From NCBI RefSeq assembly GCF_019890675.1, contig NZ_JAIOAA010000021.1, positions 1 through 64,000 on the forward strand: a stretch of 64,000 nt of DNA. The letters run 5' to 3'. Origin of the DNA: Micromonospora sp. PLK6-60. Its GTDB lineage: Bacteria > Actinomycetota > Actinomycetes > Mycobacteriales > Micromonosporaceae. Positions 16,776-24,200 of this stretch are shown in pieces. The first letter of the stretch is position 1, and the number at the start of each line of letters is the position of its first letter. The translations under genes and the position numbers were made by a program. The notes beneath the pieces are model-generated. The model was not told the origin of the DNA, ran no database searches, and saw nothing but the letters and a program-made list of their open reading frames with translations.

Positions 16776-17309
16776 TCAGGAAACCTCGCAGACCCACCAT
16801 CCGGTCCGGCGGACCACGGTGAACCGCAGGTCCTGCTCGGCCACCCGCTCGTCGGCCGTGCTCACGCTCACCTTGGTGGTGACCGTGGCCCGGTCACCGG
16901 TCTCGTTCGCCACCGTCGGCGTGGTCCACCGGAAGCGGGGCTCGCGGTACGTCTCGACGTACCGCTCCACCTCGGCGATCTTGGCGGCGATCTTCCGCTC
17001 GTCCCGGCTCGACGAGCAGACCAGGGCGCTCGCCTTGCTGACGCTGCGCTGCTGGTAGACGGCGGTGAGGAAGTCGTCGACGGCGACCGCCGGCTCGCTG
17101 GCGCCGGTGCCGTCCTCGGTGTCGCGCAGGGCCAGGAACGCGACCGTCCCGCCGCCCCCGCAGAGCAGCAGGGCGCCGACCAGCGCGAGCGAGGCGATCA
17201 GCAGGCTGCGCGGTCGCCGGCGCCGGGGCGGCTGGCCCGTCGCCGCGTGCTGCGGCGACCCGCCGGCGTCCGACGGCTTGTCGGCGCCACCGCTGGGTGG
17301 GTGGGTCAT
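16776..17309 (-). CDS. Single-pass membrane protein with NTF2-like-sized extracytoplasmic domain
   Basis: Protein of 177 residues. The first 32 residues are polar and end in RRRRPR, then comes a membrane helix at about 36-58. The C-terminal 110 residues face outside and look like a small alpha+beta domain ending in VVRRTGWWVCEVS; two Cys (in ALVCSSS and WWVCEVS) may pair. Size and pattern resemble DUF4878/NTF2-like anchored domains, which I infer and cannot prove. It has a GGGGGAACGAC ribosome region before ATG 17309. It lies first in a possible three-gene leftward operon with the two ArsA-like ATPases. Confidence 0.65.
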   Translation of the reverse strand: MTHPPSGGADKPSDAGGSPQHAATGQPPRRRRPRSLLIASLALVGALLLCGGGGTVAFLALRDTEDGTGASEPAVAVDDFLTAVYQQRSVSKASALVCSSSRDERKIAAKIAEVERYVETYREPRFRWTTPTVANETGDRATVTTKVSVSTADERVAEQDLRFTVVRRTGWWVCEVS

Positions 17310-17632
17310 GTCGTTCCCCCGGGGTCCGGCGCCGCCGCCACACCCCTGAGGCGGCGACGCGTGGTCGACCGTGCCGGGCGCGCCCTCGACGCCCGTCGCC
17401 CGGAAGGGTAATCGGTCGATGGATGGCTCGGTGGGTCACGGCCGGGCCGGTGGACGCGATCCCGTTCCCAACCCGGGATGTGTCGTATATGTGACTCGAA
17501 GTGACCATTCGTGCGAGTCCCGTTGTAGCTGTCGACATTCGGACCTAGGTTCTTGGCCGGCGCGGGGGCCGGTCGGGCAGAGAGTCCGCACCGGAAAGCC
17601 ACTTGACCAGGTACGACGGCCGGAGGCAGCGC
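17310..17632. other. Divergent intergenic region
   Basis: These 323 bases separate the membrane protein and the 17633 gene. Two GTGAC copies lie one helical turn apart at 17491-17495 and 17501-17505, inside a GACTCG...CGAGTC inverted repeat (17493-17519), next to an AT-rich GTATATG. This looks like the promoter and operator zone for one or both genes. No small gene was found. Confidence 0.45.
17491..17519. promoter_or_regulatory. Candidate operator with direct and inverted repeats
   Basis: GTGAC repeats ten bases apart overlap the arms GACTCG (17493-17498) and CGAGTC (17514-17519). The binding protein is unknown. Confidence 0.3.
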
Positions 17633-18103
17633 ATGCGCGACGCGGAAAACATCCCTCGAGCCCAGTTCCCGGTGAGCGGCCGGGCCCGCCGGGGTGCGAC
17701 GGTGGAGGGGGTGGCGATCCCGGTCAACGAGCGGTCGTACCGCCGGTGCGCGGAGCCGGCCGCCGAGGCGTTGCGACCGCTGTCCCGGCCGGCCGGGCGC
17801 GGCCGGGACGAGGAGGAGCCCGGATACGTCATCCACCTGCCGATCCGGGTCGCCGACCTGGCGACCGCTACCGCGCTGGCCAGCACGGTGGCGGTGTCGC
17901 TCGGCTTCCTGCCCGAGCTGGACGCCGGGGAGACCACCGTCTCGACCGCCGACGACCAGAACAACCGGCACCGGGTCTTCTGCGACCTGCTGCTGCCCGA
18001 CCGCAGCCGCTGCCCCCAGCGGTACGGCCACGAGGGCCCCTGCGGTGAGCTGCCGGCGGCTCCGGAGCAGCGTCCCGCGCCCCGCCCGACCGCCGGACCG
18101 TAG
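17633..18103 (+). CDS. Conserved hypothetical protein
   Basis: Protein of 156 residues. The first 60 are Arg-rich and poorly ordered. The centre (YVIHLPIRVADLATATALASTV) looks like an alpha/beta segment, and the C-terminal part carries three Cys (FCDLLLPDRSRCPQRYGHEGPCGE), perhaps a small metal site. A Pro/Ala tail ends it. The ATG at 17633 is chosen for the GGAGG six bases upstream. The last codons overlap a TAGGCT box that probably drives the next two genes. Function unknown. Confidence 0.65.
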   Translation: MRDAENIPRAQFPVSGRARRGATVEGVAIPVNERSYRRCAEPAAEALRPLSRPAGRGRDEEEPGYVIHLPIRVADLATATALASTVAVSLGFLPELDAGETTVSTADDQNNRHRVFCDLLLPDRSRCPQRYGHEGPCGELPAAPEQRPAPRPTAGP

Positions 18104-18107
18104 GCTG
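18102..18107 (+). promoter_or_regulatory. -10 box (TAGGCT) upstream of the DUF4177 and RidA genes
   Basis: TAGGCT spans the stop of the preceding gene. Transcription would start near 18114, giving a leader of about 35 bases that contains the AAGGGAG ribosome site of the small gene. Confidence 0.4.
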
Positions 18108-18148
18108 TTGCCCGAACAGTCCACGTCAGGCAAGGGAGCCTTCCACCG

Positions 18149-18304
18149 ATGCAGAAGTGGGAATACGCCACCGTTCCGCTGCTGGTCCACGCCACCAAGC
18201 AGATCCTCGACAACTGGGGTGAGGACGGCTGGGAGCTGGTCTCCGTGGTGCCCGGGCCGAACCCGGAGCAGCTCGTCGCGTACCTGAAGCGCCCGAAGGG
18301 CTGA
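18149..18304 (+). CDS. DUF4177-type small protein, 51 residues
   Basis: A short gene, MQKWEYATVPLLVHATKQIL to YLKRPKG, preceded by AAGGGAG. The pattern KWEY...NxxGxxGWELVxVVP (here LDNWGEDGWELVSVVP) is that of DUF4177, a small beta-alpha-beta fold of unknown role. In M. tuberculosis a similarly small gene, Rv3678A, stands at the same place beside the RidA homologue. The RidA start follows five bases after its stop, so the two are translationally linked. Its short length makes it easy to miss. Confidence 0.85.
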   Translation: MQKWEYATVPLLVHATKQILDNWGEDGWELVSVVPGPNPEQLVAYLKRPKG

Positions 18305-18309
18305 CCAGC

Positions 18310-18771
18310 ATGAGCAACGGACCGCACGCGAAGCTCGCGGAACTCGGCCTGGCCCTGCCCGAGGTGGTGCCCCCGGTGGCCAGCTACGTGCCGGCCGTGC
18401 AGTCGGGGCAGCACGTCTACGTCTCCGGCCAGCTGCCGATGGCCGAGGGCAAGCTGCTCGCCACCGGCAAGGTCGGCGCGGGCGTCTCCGCCGACCAGGC
18501 GAAGGACCTGGCGCAGCGGTGCGCGCTGAACGCGCTGGCCGCGATCGACTCCCTGGTCGGCCTGGAGAACGTGGTCAAGGTGGTGAAGCTGACCGGCTTC
18601 GTGGCGAGCGCGGCCGGGTTCACCGGCCAGCCCGGCGTGATCAACGGCGCGTCCGACCTGTTCGGGGCGGTCTTCGGTGAGGCCGGCCGGCACGCCCGCA
18701 GCGCCGTCGGGGTCGCCGAGCTCCCCCTCGACGCCCCCGTCGAGGTCGAGGTCATCGTCGAGGTCGCCTGA
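18310..18771 (+). CDS. RidA/YjgF-family protein
   Basis: Protein of 153 residues with the chorismate mutase-like RidA fold. Visible are VYVSGQLPM, the helix ALNALAAIDSLVGLENVVKVVKLTGFV, and the C-terminal RSAVGVAELPLDAPVEVEVIVEV that includes the conserved Arg and the PxxxxVEV strand. RidA proteins deaminate reactive enamine/imine intermediates released by PLP enzymes; variants of the Rid1-7 subfamilies may differ in activity. It sits in the Rv3678c position between DUF4177 and the metallo-beta-lactamase-fold gene. Confidence 0.92.
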   Translation: MSNGPHAKLAELGLALPEVVPPVASYVPAVQSGQHVYVSGQLPMAEGKLLATGKVGAGVSADQAKDLAQRCALNALAAIDSLVGLENVVKVVKLTGFVASAAGFTGQPGVINGASDLFGAVFGEAGRHARSAVGVAELPLDAPVEVEVIVEVA

Positions 18772-18785
18772 CCCACCCCGCTCCA

Positions 18786-18865
18786 CCCCGCGATCTTGCG
18801 GTTTCCGCCCGGTCGAAAGCCGTGAACGGCCACAAAACCCAGGCCGAACCTGCAAGATCGCGGGG
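18786..18865. repeat. Large inverted repeat around GATCTTGC / GCAAGATC
   Basis: Fourteen-base perfect arms, CCCCGCGATCTTGC (18786-18799) and GCAAGATCGCGGGG (18852-18865), flank a 52-base centre. The centre contains a smaller hairpin around CGTGAACGGC. It fills the RidA-hydrolase gap and ends at the -35 zone of the next gene. I recall similar elements dispersed between genes in Micromonosporaceae, but only one copy is visible here. Confidence 0.75.
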
Positions 18866-18882
18866 AGTGGCGGCGGGGGTCG

Positions 18883-18888
18883 TACGAT
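18883..18888 (+). promoter_or_regulatory. -10 box (TACGAT) for the metallo-hydrolase
   Basis: TACGAT ends seven bases before ATG 18896, with no ribosome site between, suggesting a leaderless mRNA. Confidence 0.55.
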
Positions 18889-18895
18889 CGCAGCC

Positions 18896-19696
18896 ATGGG
18901 CGGGCATGTGACGGGGGCGGTCGGTGCGCTCGCGGACGAGCTGCCGGCCTGGGTGACGCTGCTGCGCGCGCCGAATCCCGGGCCGATGACGCTCGACGGC
19001 ACCAACACCTGGGTGCTGCGCGCCCTCGGCGCGGAGCACGCGGTCGTCGTCGACCCCGGCCCGGCCGACGAGGCGCACCTGGCCGCGATCGCGGCGCACG
19101 GGCCGGTCGGGTTCGTGCTGATCACCCACGGCCATCCGGACCACACCGAGGGCGCTCCGCGCCTGAGTGAGCTGCTCGGCGGCGCGCACGTGCTGGCCGT
19201 CGACCCGGCGCACACCATCGGCGGTGAGCCGCTGAACGAGCCGGGCGAGCACTTCGGCATCGAAGGGCTGGAGATCCACCTGCTCGACACCCCCGGGCAC
19301 ACCGCCGACTCGGTCTGCTTCCTGGTCGAGCACGGCGACGAGCGGGTGGTGCTCACCGGGGACACCATCCTCGGCCGGGGCACCACCGTGGTCGCCCACC
19401 CCGACGGGCACCTCGGGGACTACCTGTCGAGCCTGGAACTGCTCTCGACGTACACCGGGATCCCGGCGCTGCCCGGGCACGGCCCGGCGCTGGCCGACTG
19501 CGGCGCCGCCGCCGACTACTACCTGGCCCACCGGCGGGCCCGGCTGGACCAGGTCCGGGCCGCGGTCGCCGCCGGGGCGACCACCGCGCCGGAGGTGGTC
19601 GCGGTGGTCTACGCCGACGTCGACCGCTCCCTGTGGTGGGCGGCCGAGTGGTCGGTCCGGGCCCAGCTCGAACACCTCGGGGTGGAGCAGCCGTGA
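18896..19696 (+). CDS. Metallo-beta-lactamase-fold hydrolase (Rv3677c-like)
   Basis: Protein of 266 residues, cytoplasmic. The zinc motif ITHGHPDHTEG (HxHxDH), DTPGHTADSVCF, LTGDTILGRGTT and PGHGP supply the expected di-metal ligands. The C-terminal part (about 200-266) is a helical, winged-helix-like tail as in LACTB2/RNase-like members. Activity may be thioesterase, glyoxalase-like or nuclease; I cannot choose. It sits between RidA and the cyclase gene, whose GTG start overlaps its stop by four bases, so the two are translationally coupled. In M. tuberculosis the equivalent gene is followed by crp. Confidence 0.9.
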   Translation: MGGHVTGAVGALADELPAWVTLLRAPNPGPMTLDGTNTWVLRALGAEHAVVVDPGPADEAHLAAIAAHGPVGFVLITHGHPDHTEGAPRLSELLGGAHVLAVDPAHTIGGEPLNEPGEHFGIEGLEIHLLDTPGHTADSVCFLVEHGDERVVLTGDTILGRGTTVVAHPDGHLGDYLSSLELLSTYTGIPALPGHGPALADCGAAADYYLAHRRARLDQVRAAVAAGATTAPEVVAVVYADVDRSLWWAAEWSVRAQLEHLGVEQP

Positions 19697-22600
19697 CCTG
19701 CCCGGTGTGCGGAACGGTGGCGGTGCCCGGCGCCCGGTTCTGCCACAACTGCGGGGCGGCGCTGCCGGCCGCCGCGACGCTGCCCGCCGCCGAGCGGCGG
19801 GTGGTCACCGTGCTCTTCGGCGACCTCTCCGACTTCACCTCCTGGTCCGAGGACCTCGACCCGGAACGGGTCGGCGCGGTCACCGACCGGGTGCTCGCCG
19901 CCCTCGCCGGCGCGGTCAAGACCTTCGGCGGGCACGTCGACAAGCTCACCGGCGACGGGATCATGGCGGTCTTCGGCGCGCCGGTCGCCCACGAGGACGA
20001 CGCCGAGCGCGCGGTGCGCGCCGCGCTGTCCATGCAACGGGCGGTCCGCCGGGTGCTCGACGACGAGCGCGGCGGCGGCGCGCCACTGGGCCTGCGGGTC
20101 GGCCTGAACACCGGGGACGTGATCGCCGGCATCCAGGCCGCCATCGAATACACGGTCATCGGCGACACGGTGAACACCGCCGCCCGGCTGGCCGACGCCG
20201 CCGCCGTCGGCGCCGTCTACGCCGGCGCGCGCACCTCCGCCGCCACCCGGCACGTCGCCTCCTGGCGGGCGCTGCGCCCGCTGCGGCTCAAGGGCAAGCG
20301 GGAACCGGTCGAGGCGTACGAGCTGCTCGGGCTCCTGGACGCCCCGGGCACCCGGTCCGGCCTCGGCGACGAGGCGCCCTACGTGGGCCGGGAAACCGAG
20401 ATCGGCCGGGTCGCCGGCCGGCTCGCCGAGGTGATCGACCGGGGTGAGCCGCGGGTGCTGCTGATGACCGCCGAGGCGGGCATCGGCAAGTCCCGGTACG
20501 CCGCCGAGGTGGAACGCCTCGCCGCCGGGTACGACGTGGGCGCCGGCCGGTTCGCCGCGCACACCGGGGCCCGGGTGCTCTCCGTACGCTGCGCCGCCTT
20601 CGGCGAACGGCGCCGGCTCGCCCCCCTCGCCGACCTGGTCCGGGCCGCCACCGGCCTGCCCAGCGACCCGGCCACCGCGCTCACCCGGCCGGCCGTGGAG
20701 GAGCGGCTGCGCCGCCTCGCCCAACGGCTCGCCCGGCTGCGCACCGAACCGGTCCCGCTCGCCACCGACCAGCTGCTCGCCCTGCTCGGGTACGCCGAAC
20801 TGCCCGCCGCGCACGGCACCGACAACGGCGAGTGGAGCGCCACCGCCCCGCCACCGGACGCCGAGGCGGTGCCGAACGCGGTCGCCGGGCTGCTCAACGG
20901 GCTCGCCACCGAGGCCCCGCTGGTGGTCGTGGTGGACGACCTGCACGACGCCACCGCGGAGACCATCGACGCGCTCGGGGTGACCCTGTCCCGGCTCACC
21001 GGGCCGGTCCTCGTGCTGCTGCTCGGCCGGCCCGAGCTGGTGCGCACCGCCGGCGCGCTGACCCGGGTCGCCGACGCCGAGGTGCACGCGCTGCCGCCGC
21101 TGCGCGGCGCGGACGCGGCCCGGCTGCTGACCAGCTACCTGGCCGGCGGGAAGCTGCCGCAGCCCGACACCGACCGGCTGCTCGCCACCGCCCAGGGCAA
21201 CCCGTTCTACCTGGCCGAGCTGGTCACCCTGCTGATGGAACGCGGGGCGCTGACCGTCGGGCCGGGCCGGGGCACCTCCGGCGGCTGGCGGCTGGCCCCC
21301 GGCTCGCTCGGCAGCCGGCTGCTCTCCCGCGACCTCGCGGCGGTGCTCGCCGCCCGGATCGACGCGCTGCCGCCGGACGCCCGCTCGGTGCTGCGCGACG
21401 CGGCGGTGGTCGGCGACACCGTGCCGAACGGCGCGCTGGAGGCGCTGCGCGAGCAGCGGACCGGGCGGGACGGCCGGCCGGCGGCGGTGGCCGCCGTCGA
21501 AGCCGACCGGGCCGTCGAGGAACTGCTGCAACGCCGCATGCTGCACCGCACCCGATCCGGCTACGCGTTCGCCACCCCGCTGATGCGGGAGGCCGCCTAC
21601 GCCGGGGTGAGCAAGGCCGAGCTGGCCGAGCGGCACGCCGCGCTGGCCCGCTGGGCGGTCGGCCCGGACGGCGGCGGCGAGACGACCGCACCGGGCGGCC
21701 TCACCGACGCGGCCCGCGACGACTTCGTCGCCGAGCACGTGGAACGGGCGGCGGCGCTGGCCGACGCGGTGAAGCTGCGGCCGGACGCGCCGGCCCGTAC
21801 GGTCACCCCGCTGGGCGTGACCGCGCTGGGCCGGGCGGCCCGCCGGTCCCTGCAGGCCGGTGAGCCGGCACTCGCCGTCGAGTACGCCGAACGCGCCGCC
21901 GAACTGGCCCGCGACGGCGTACCGGCGGCCGACCGGGTGGTGCACGCCCGGGCGCTGCTCCAGATCGGCCGCCCCGCCGACGCGCTCGCCTTCGCCGAGA
22001 AGATCGCCGCCAACACCAGCGATCCGGGCACCCGGGCCAGCGCGTTGCTGCTCGCCGGGCAGGCCCAGCAGACCCTCGGTGACCAGGGCCGGGCGGTCTC
22101 CTGCTGGCAGGAGGCATTGCAGGTGGCCACCGACGGCGAGCTGCCCAACCTGCGGGCCTCGGCGATGCGCCGGCTCGGGATGGCCGACTTCATCGCCGGC
22201 CGGCTCGGCCAGGCGAGCAGCCGACTGGCGGCCTCGTACCAGGTCAGCCTGGCGCACCAGGATCCGCGCGGGCAGGCCTGGTCGTTGCAGAACCTGGCCT
22301 GGGTGACCACCACCCGGGGCGACTTCGCCGGCACCGACGCGGTGCTCGGCCGGGCGGCCCGGCTCTTCGCCGAGCTGAAGGACCCGTACGGGCGGGCCTG
22401 GCTGCGCGGCACCACGGCGTTCGCCCGGCTGCTCGCCGGCCGGCTGAAGGAGGCGTGCCGGATGGCGCAGGTGTTCCTGCCCTTCGGCGAGCGGGTCGGC
22501 GAGGCATGGGCGGTCGGCACGCTGCGCGCGGTGCAGGCGTTCGCCACCGCCGAGCTGGGCGAACTGGGCGACGCGGACCGGGAGGCGCGGCGGGCGTACC

Positions 22601-23283
22601 GGGAGTTCGCCGCGGTCTCCGACGACTGGGGGCGCGGCTTCGCCCTGGTGGTCCGCGGGGTGGTGGCGCGCGGGCTGGGCGAGCCGGAACACGCGGCGGA
22701 CCTGCTCACCGACGCCATGTCGTACGCGCAGCGCACCTCCCACCCGCTGCTGACCGGGATGGCCGGCACGCTGCGCGGCTTCGTGGCCCTGGACATGGGC
22801 GACCATGAGGCTGCCGAGCGGGACGCCCGGGCCGTGCTGACCGCCGTCGAGCCGCACAACCCGCAGGCGCCGGCCCAGGTCGGCCCCCGGGTGCTGCTGG
22901 CCACCGCCCGGCTGGCCGCCGGTGATCCGGCCACCGCCGTCGGGCTGCTCGCCCCGGTGGCCACCGCCGCCGCGCACGCGCCCTCGCTGCTCTTCTCCCG
23001 CCGCCAGACGATGGCCCGGTACGCGTCCGCGCTGCTCGCCCACGGCCAGCGGGAACAGGCGCTGGACTGGGCCCGCCGAGCGGTCGAGGCGCCGGCCGAG
23101 GACGTCCGCAGCCAGGTGATCGCGGCCAGCGTGCTGGCCGAGGCGTTGGCCGCCTGCGGCCGGCCGGCGGAGGCGCTGGCCAGCGCCGAGGAGGCGGTCC
23201 GGCTGGCGTACGCCACCGAGCAGGCCGGCGAGCGACCCGCCGCCGACGCCCTACTCGCCCGCCTCACCCCCGCCCCCGTCTGA
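19693..23283 (+). CDS. Class III adenylate/guanylate cyclase-AAA ATPase-TPR protein
   Basis: Protein of 1196 residues. A zinc ribbon (Cys 3, 6, 17, 20) opens it. The class III cyclase domain (about 35-215) has metal-binding Asp44 and Asp88, substrate Lys84, Thr154 at the base-selecting site, and Asn161/Arg165 for the transition state, so all catalytic positions are present; the Lys/Thr pair fits the class IIIb group with adenylate cyclase activity. A LuxR-MalT-like NTPase follows, with P-loop EAGIGKS near residue 262 and VVVVDDLHDA as Walker B. From about 680 to the end there are helical TPR-like repeats. The GTG start overlaps the upstream stop. It probably makes cAMP under control of the ATPase/TPR part. 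A Crp homologue lies 15 kb away. Confidence 0.9.
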   Translation: MTCPVCGTVAVPGARFCHNCGAALPAAATLPAAERRVVTVLFGDLSDFTSWSEDLDPERVGAVTDRVLAALAGAVKTFGGHVDKLTGDGIMAVFGAPVAHEDDAERAVRAALSMQRAVRRVLDDERGGGAPLGLRVGLNTGDVIAGIQAAIEYTVIGDTVNTAARLADAAAVGAVYAGARTSAATRHVASWRALRPLRLKGKREPVEAYELLGLLDAPGTRSGLGDEAPYVGRETEIGRVAGRLAEVIDRGEPRVLLMTAEAGIGKSRYAAEVERLAAGYDVGAGRFAAHTGARVLSVRCAAFGERRRLAPLADLVRAATGLPSDPATALTRPAVEERLRRLAQRLARLRTEPVPLATDQLLALLGYAELPAAHGTDNGEWSATAPPPDAEAVPNAVAGLLNGLATEAPLVVVVDDLHDATAETIDALGVTLSRLTGPVLVLLLGRPELVRTAGALTRVADAEVHALPPLRGADAARLLTSYLAGGKLPQPDTDRLLATAQGNPFYLAELVTLLMERGALTVGPGRGTSGGWRLAPGSLGSRLLSRDLAAVLAARIDALPPDARSVLRDAAVVGDTVPNGALEALREQRTGRDGRPAAVAAVEADRAVEELLQRRMLHRTRSGYAFATPLMREAAYAGVSKAELAERHAALARWAVGPDGGGETTAPGGLTDAARDDFVAEHVERAAALADAVKLRPDAPARTVTPLGVTALGRAARRSLQAGEPALAVEYAERAAELARDGVPAADRVVHARALLQIGRPADALAFAEKIAANTSDPGTRASALLLAGQAQQTLGDQGRAVSCWQEALQVATDGELPNLRASAMRRLGMADFIAGRLGQASSRLAASYQVSLAHQDPRGQAWSLQNLAWVTTTRGDFAGTDAVLGRAARLFAELKDPYGRAWLRGTTAFARLLAGRLKEACRMAQVFLPFGERVGEAWAVGTLRAVQAFATAELGELGDADREARRAYREFAAVSDDWGRGFALVVRGVVARGLGEPEHAADLLTDAMSYAQRTSHPLLTGMAGTLRGFVALDMGDHEAAERDARAVLTAVEPHNPQAPAQVGPRVLLATARLAAGDPATAVGLLAPVATAAAHAPSLLFSRRQTMARYASALLAHGQREQALDWARRAVEAPAEDVRSQVIAASVLAEALAACGRPAEALASAEEAVRLAYATEQAGERPAADALLARLTPAPV

Positions 23284-23380
23284 CCCCCGCGCGCCGCCAC
23301 CCCTCCCACACCCCGCCCCGCCCCGCCACCCTCGCGGTCCCGCCCCCTCGCGTCCCGCCCCTCGTCGGTGGGCCGTGAGG

Positions 23381-23447
23381 GGGCAACTTCGTGGAAGTTG
23401 TTGCCTCGGTCGGGTGGGGAGGGGACAACTTCCCTGAAGTTGCTGCC
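23381..23447. repeat. Two 27-bp copies with a CAACTTC-N3-GAAGTTG dyad
   Basis: Copies at 23380-23405 and 23422-23447 share the form GGGGrCAACTTCnnnGAAGTTG followed by yTGCC. The seven-base arms are perfect in both (23384-23390 with 23394-23400; 23426-23432 with 23436-23442), while the three-base centres differ (GTG, CCT). Conserved arms with changed centres imply selection on the dyad or a mobile repeat. Confidence 0.75.
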
Positions 23448-23524
23448 GGGCCGGGCCGGGTGGGGCCGGCGCAGTGACCGCACCGGGTCGTGGTCGCGCC
23501 GGTGCGGCCGGGCGGCGTCGGGCG

Positions 23525-23585
23525 GCGCGGGGTCGGGTCGGGCGGGGTCGGGCCGGGCGGGGTCGGGCCGCCGTCGGGCGCGGCG
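23525..23585. repeat. G-rich tandem GGGTCGGGC-type tract
   Basis: Several GGGGTCGG/GGGCGG units follow one another on the plus strand with many G triplets, a possible G-quadruplex-forming run. Function unknown. Confidence 0.5.
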
Positions 23586-23698
23586 GGTACGGGGGGAGGT
23601 TTGGCGGTTGAGGGGATGTGGGTGTCGGTAGTGACCGCTAGCGTGTCGGGGTCGACAGCGGCCGTCCACGATGGCGGCCCGGGGCCGGGGGAGGACGA

Positions 23699-24169
23699 AT
23701 GAGGCTGCCGCGATCCGGTGCGGGGTGGACGATCGCGGTGTTCGGTGTGCTGGCGGTGGTGCTCGGCGCGCTCGGACTGATCTGGCCGGAGACCCAGTTG
23801 CGGATGCTCGGCTTCGCGGTGCCGGCCGAGCGCGGCGCCGGGGACTACACGGGCACCTTCCTGATGGCGTCCTCGATGGCCTCGTTCAACATGGGGGTCT
23901 ACTACCTGCTGGCGACGGTGACCGAGTGGCGGGCCTTCTTCCGGTTCACCGTGGTCTTCCGGCTGGTCACGTTCACCGTGTTCAGTATCGCGGTGCTGGC
24001 GGACGTGGCGCCGGACCGGTTCTTCGCGGTGGCCGCCTGGGAGGGTTTGGGCGCGGTGGCGACCGCGGTCGGATTGTGGTGGGACGATCGGCGGTCGGTG
24101 TCCGGGTCGGTGTCCGGGGCGGCCACCACCGGGGCGGGTCCCGTCCCGGCGGCGGACGCGGCCCACTGA
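23699..24169 (+). CDS. Small four-helix membrane protein
   Basis: Protein of 156 residues with hydrophobic segments at about 10-29, 54-78, 84-104 and 110-126, then a Ser/Gly/Ala-rich cytoplasmic or periplasmic tail. It starts at an ATG after GGGGGAGGACGA. No catalytic motif was seen. The kinase gene follows 31 bases later on the same strand, so cotranscription is possible but the kinase also has its own -10 box. Function unknown. Confidence 0.65.
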   Translation: MRLPRSGAGWTIAVFGVLAVVLGALGLIWPETQLRMLGFAVPAERGAGDYTGTFLMASSMASFNMGVYYLLATVTEWRAFFRFTVVFRLVTFTVFSIAVLADVAPDRFFAVAAWEGLGAVATAVGLWWDDRRSVSGSVSGAATTGAGPVPAADAAH

Positions 24170-24187
24170 GCGGGCCGGGTCATTGGG

Positions 24188-24193
24188 TATTTT
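24188..24193 (+). promoter_or_regulatory. -10 box (TATTTT) for the kinase
   Basis: TATTTT ends seven bases before GTG 24201. No ribosome site precedes this GTG or the alternative TTG at 24183. Confidence 0.45.
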
Positions 24194-24200
24194 CGAAGCT

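Larger units (their letters stand above)
23284..23698. other. Repeat-rich intergenic region
   Basis: The 415 bases hold two CAACTTC dyads (23381-23447), a G-rich GGGTCGG-type tract (about 23525-23585), and a GGGGGAGG ribosome site just before 23699. No gene or RNA structure beyond these was recognised. Confidence 0.6.

Noticed and set aside
19609..23043. Long open frame antisense to the cyclase gene
   Set aside because: It is composed of Arg/Gly/His/Pro-rich low-complexity sequence produced by GC-rich codon bias on the opposite strand; the plus strand has a complete multi-domain protein.
24183..24200. TTG start of the kinase
   Set aside because: A TATTTT box ends seven bases before GTG 24201 and overlaps the TTG itself, so transcription probably starts after the TTG.
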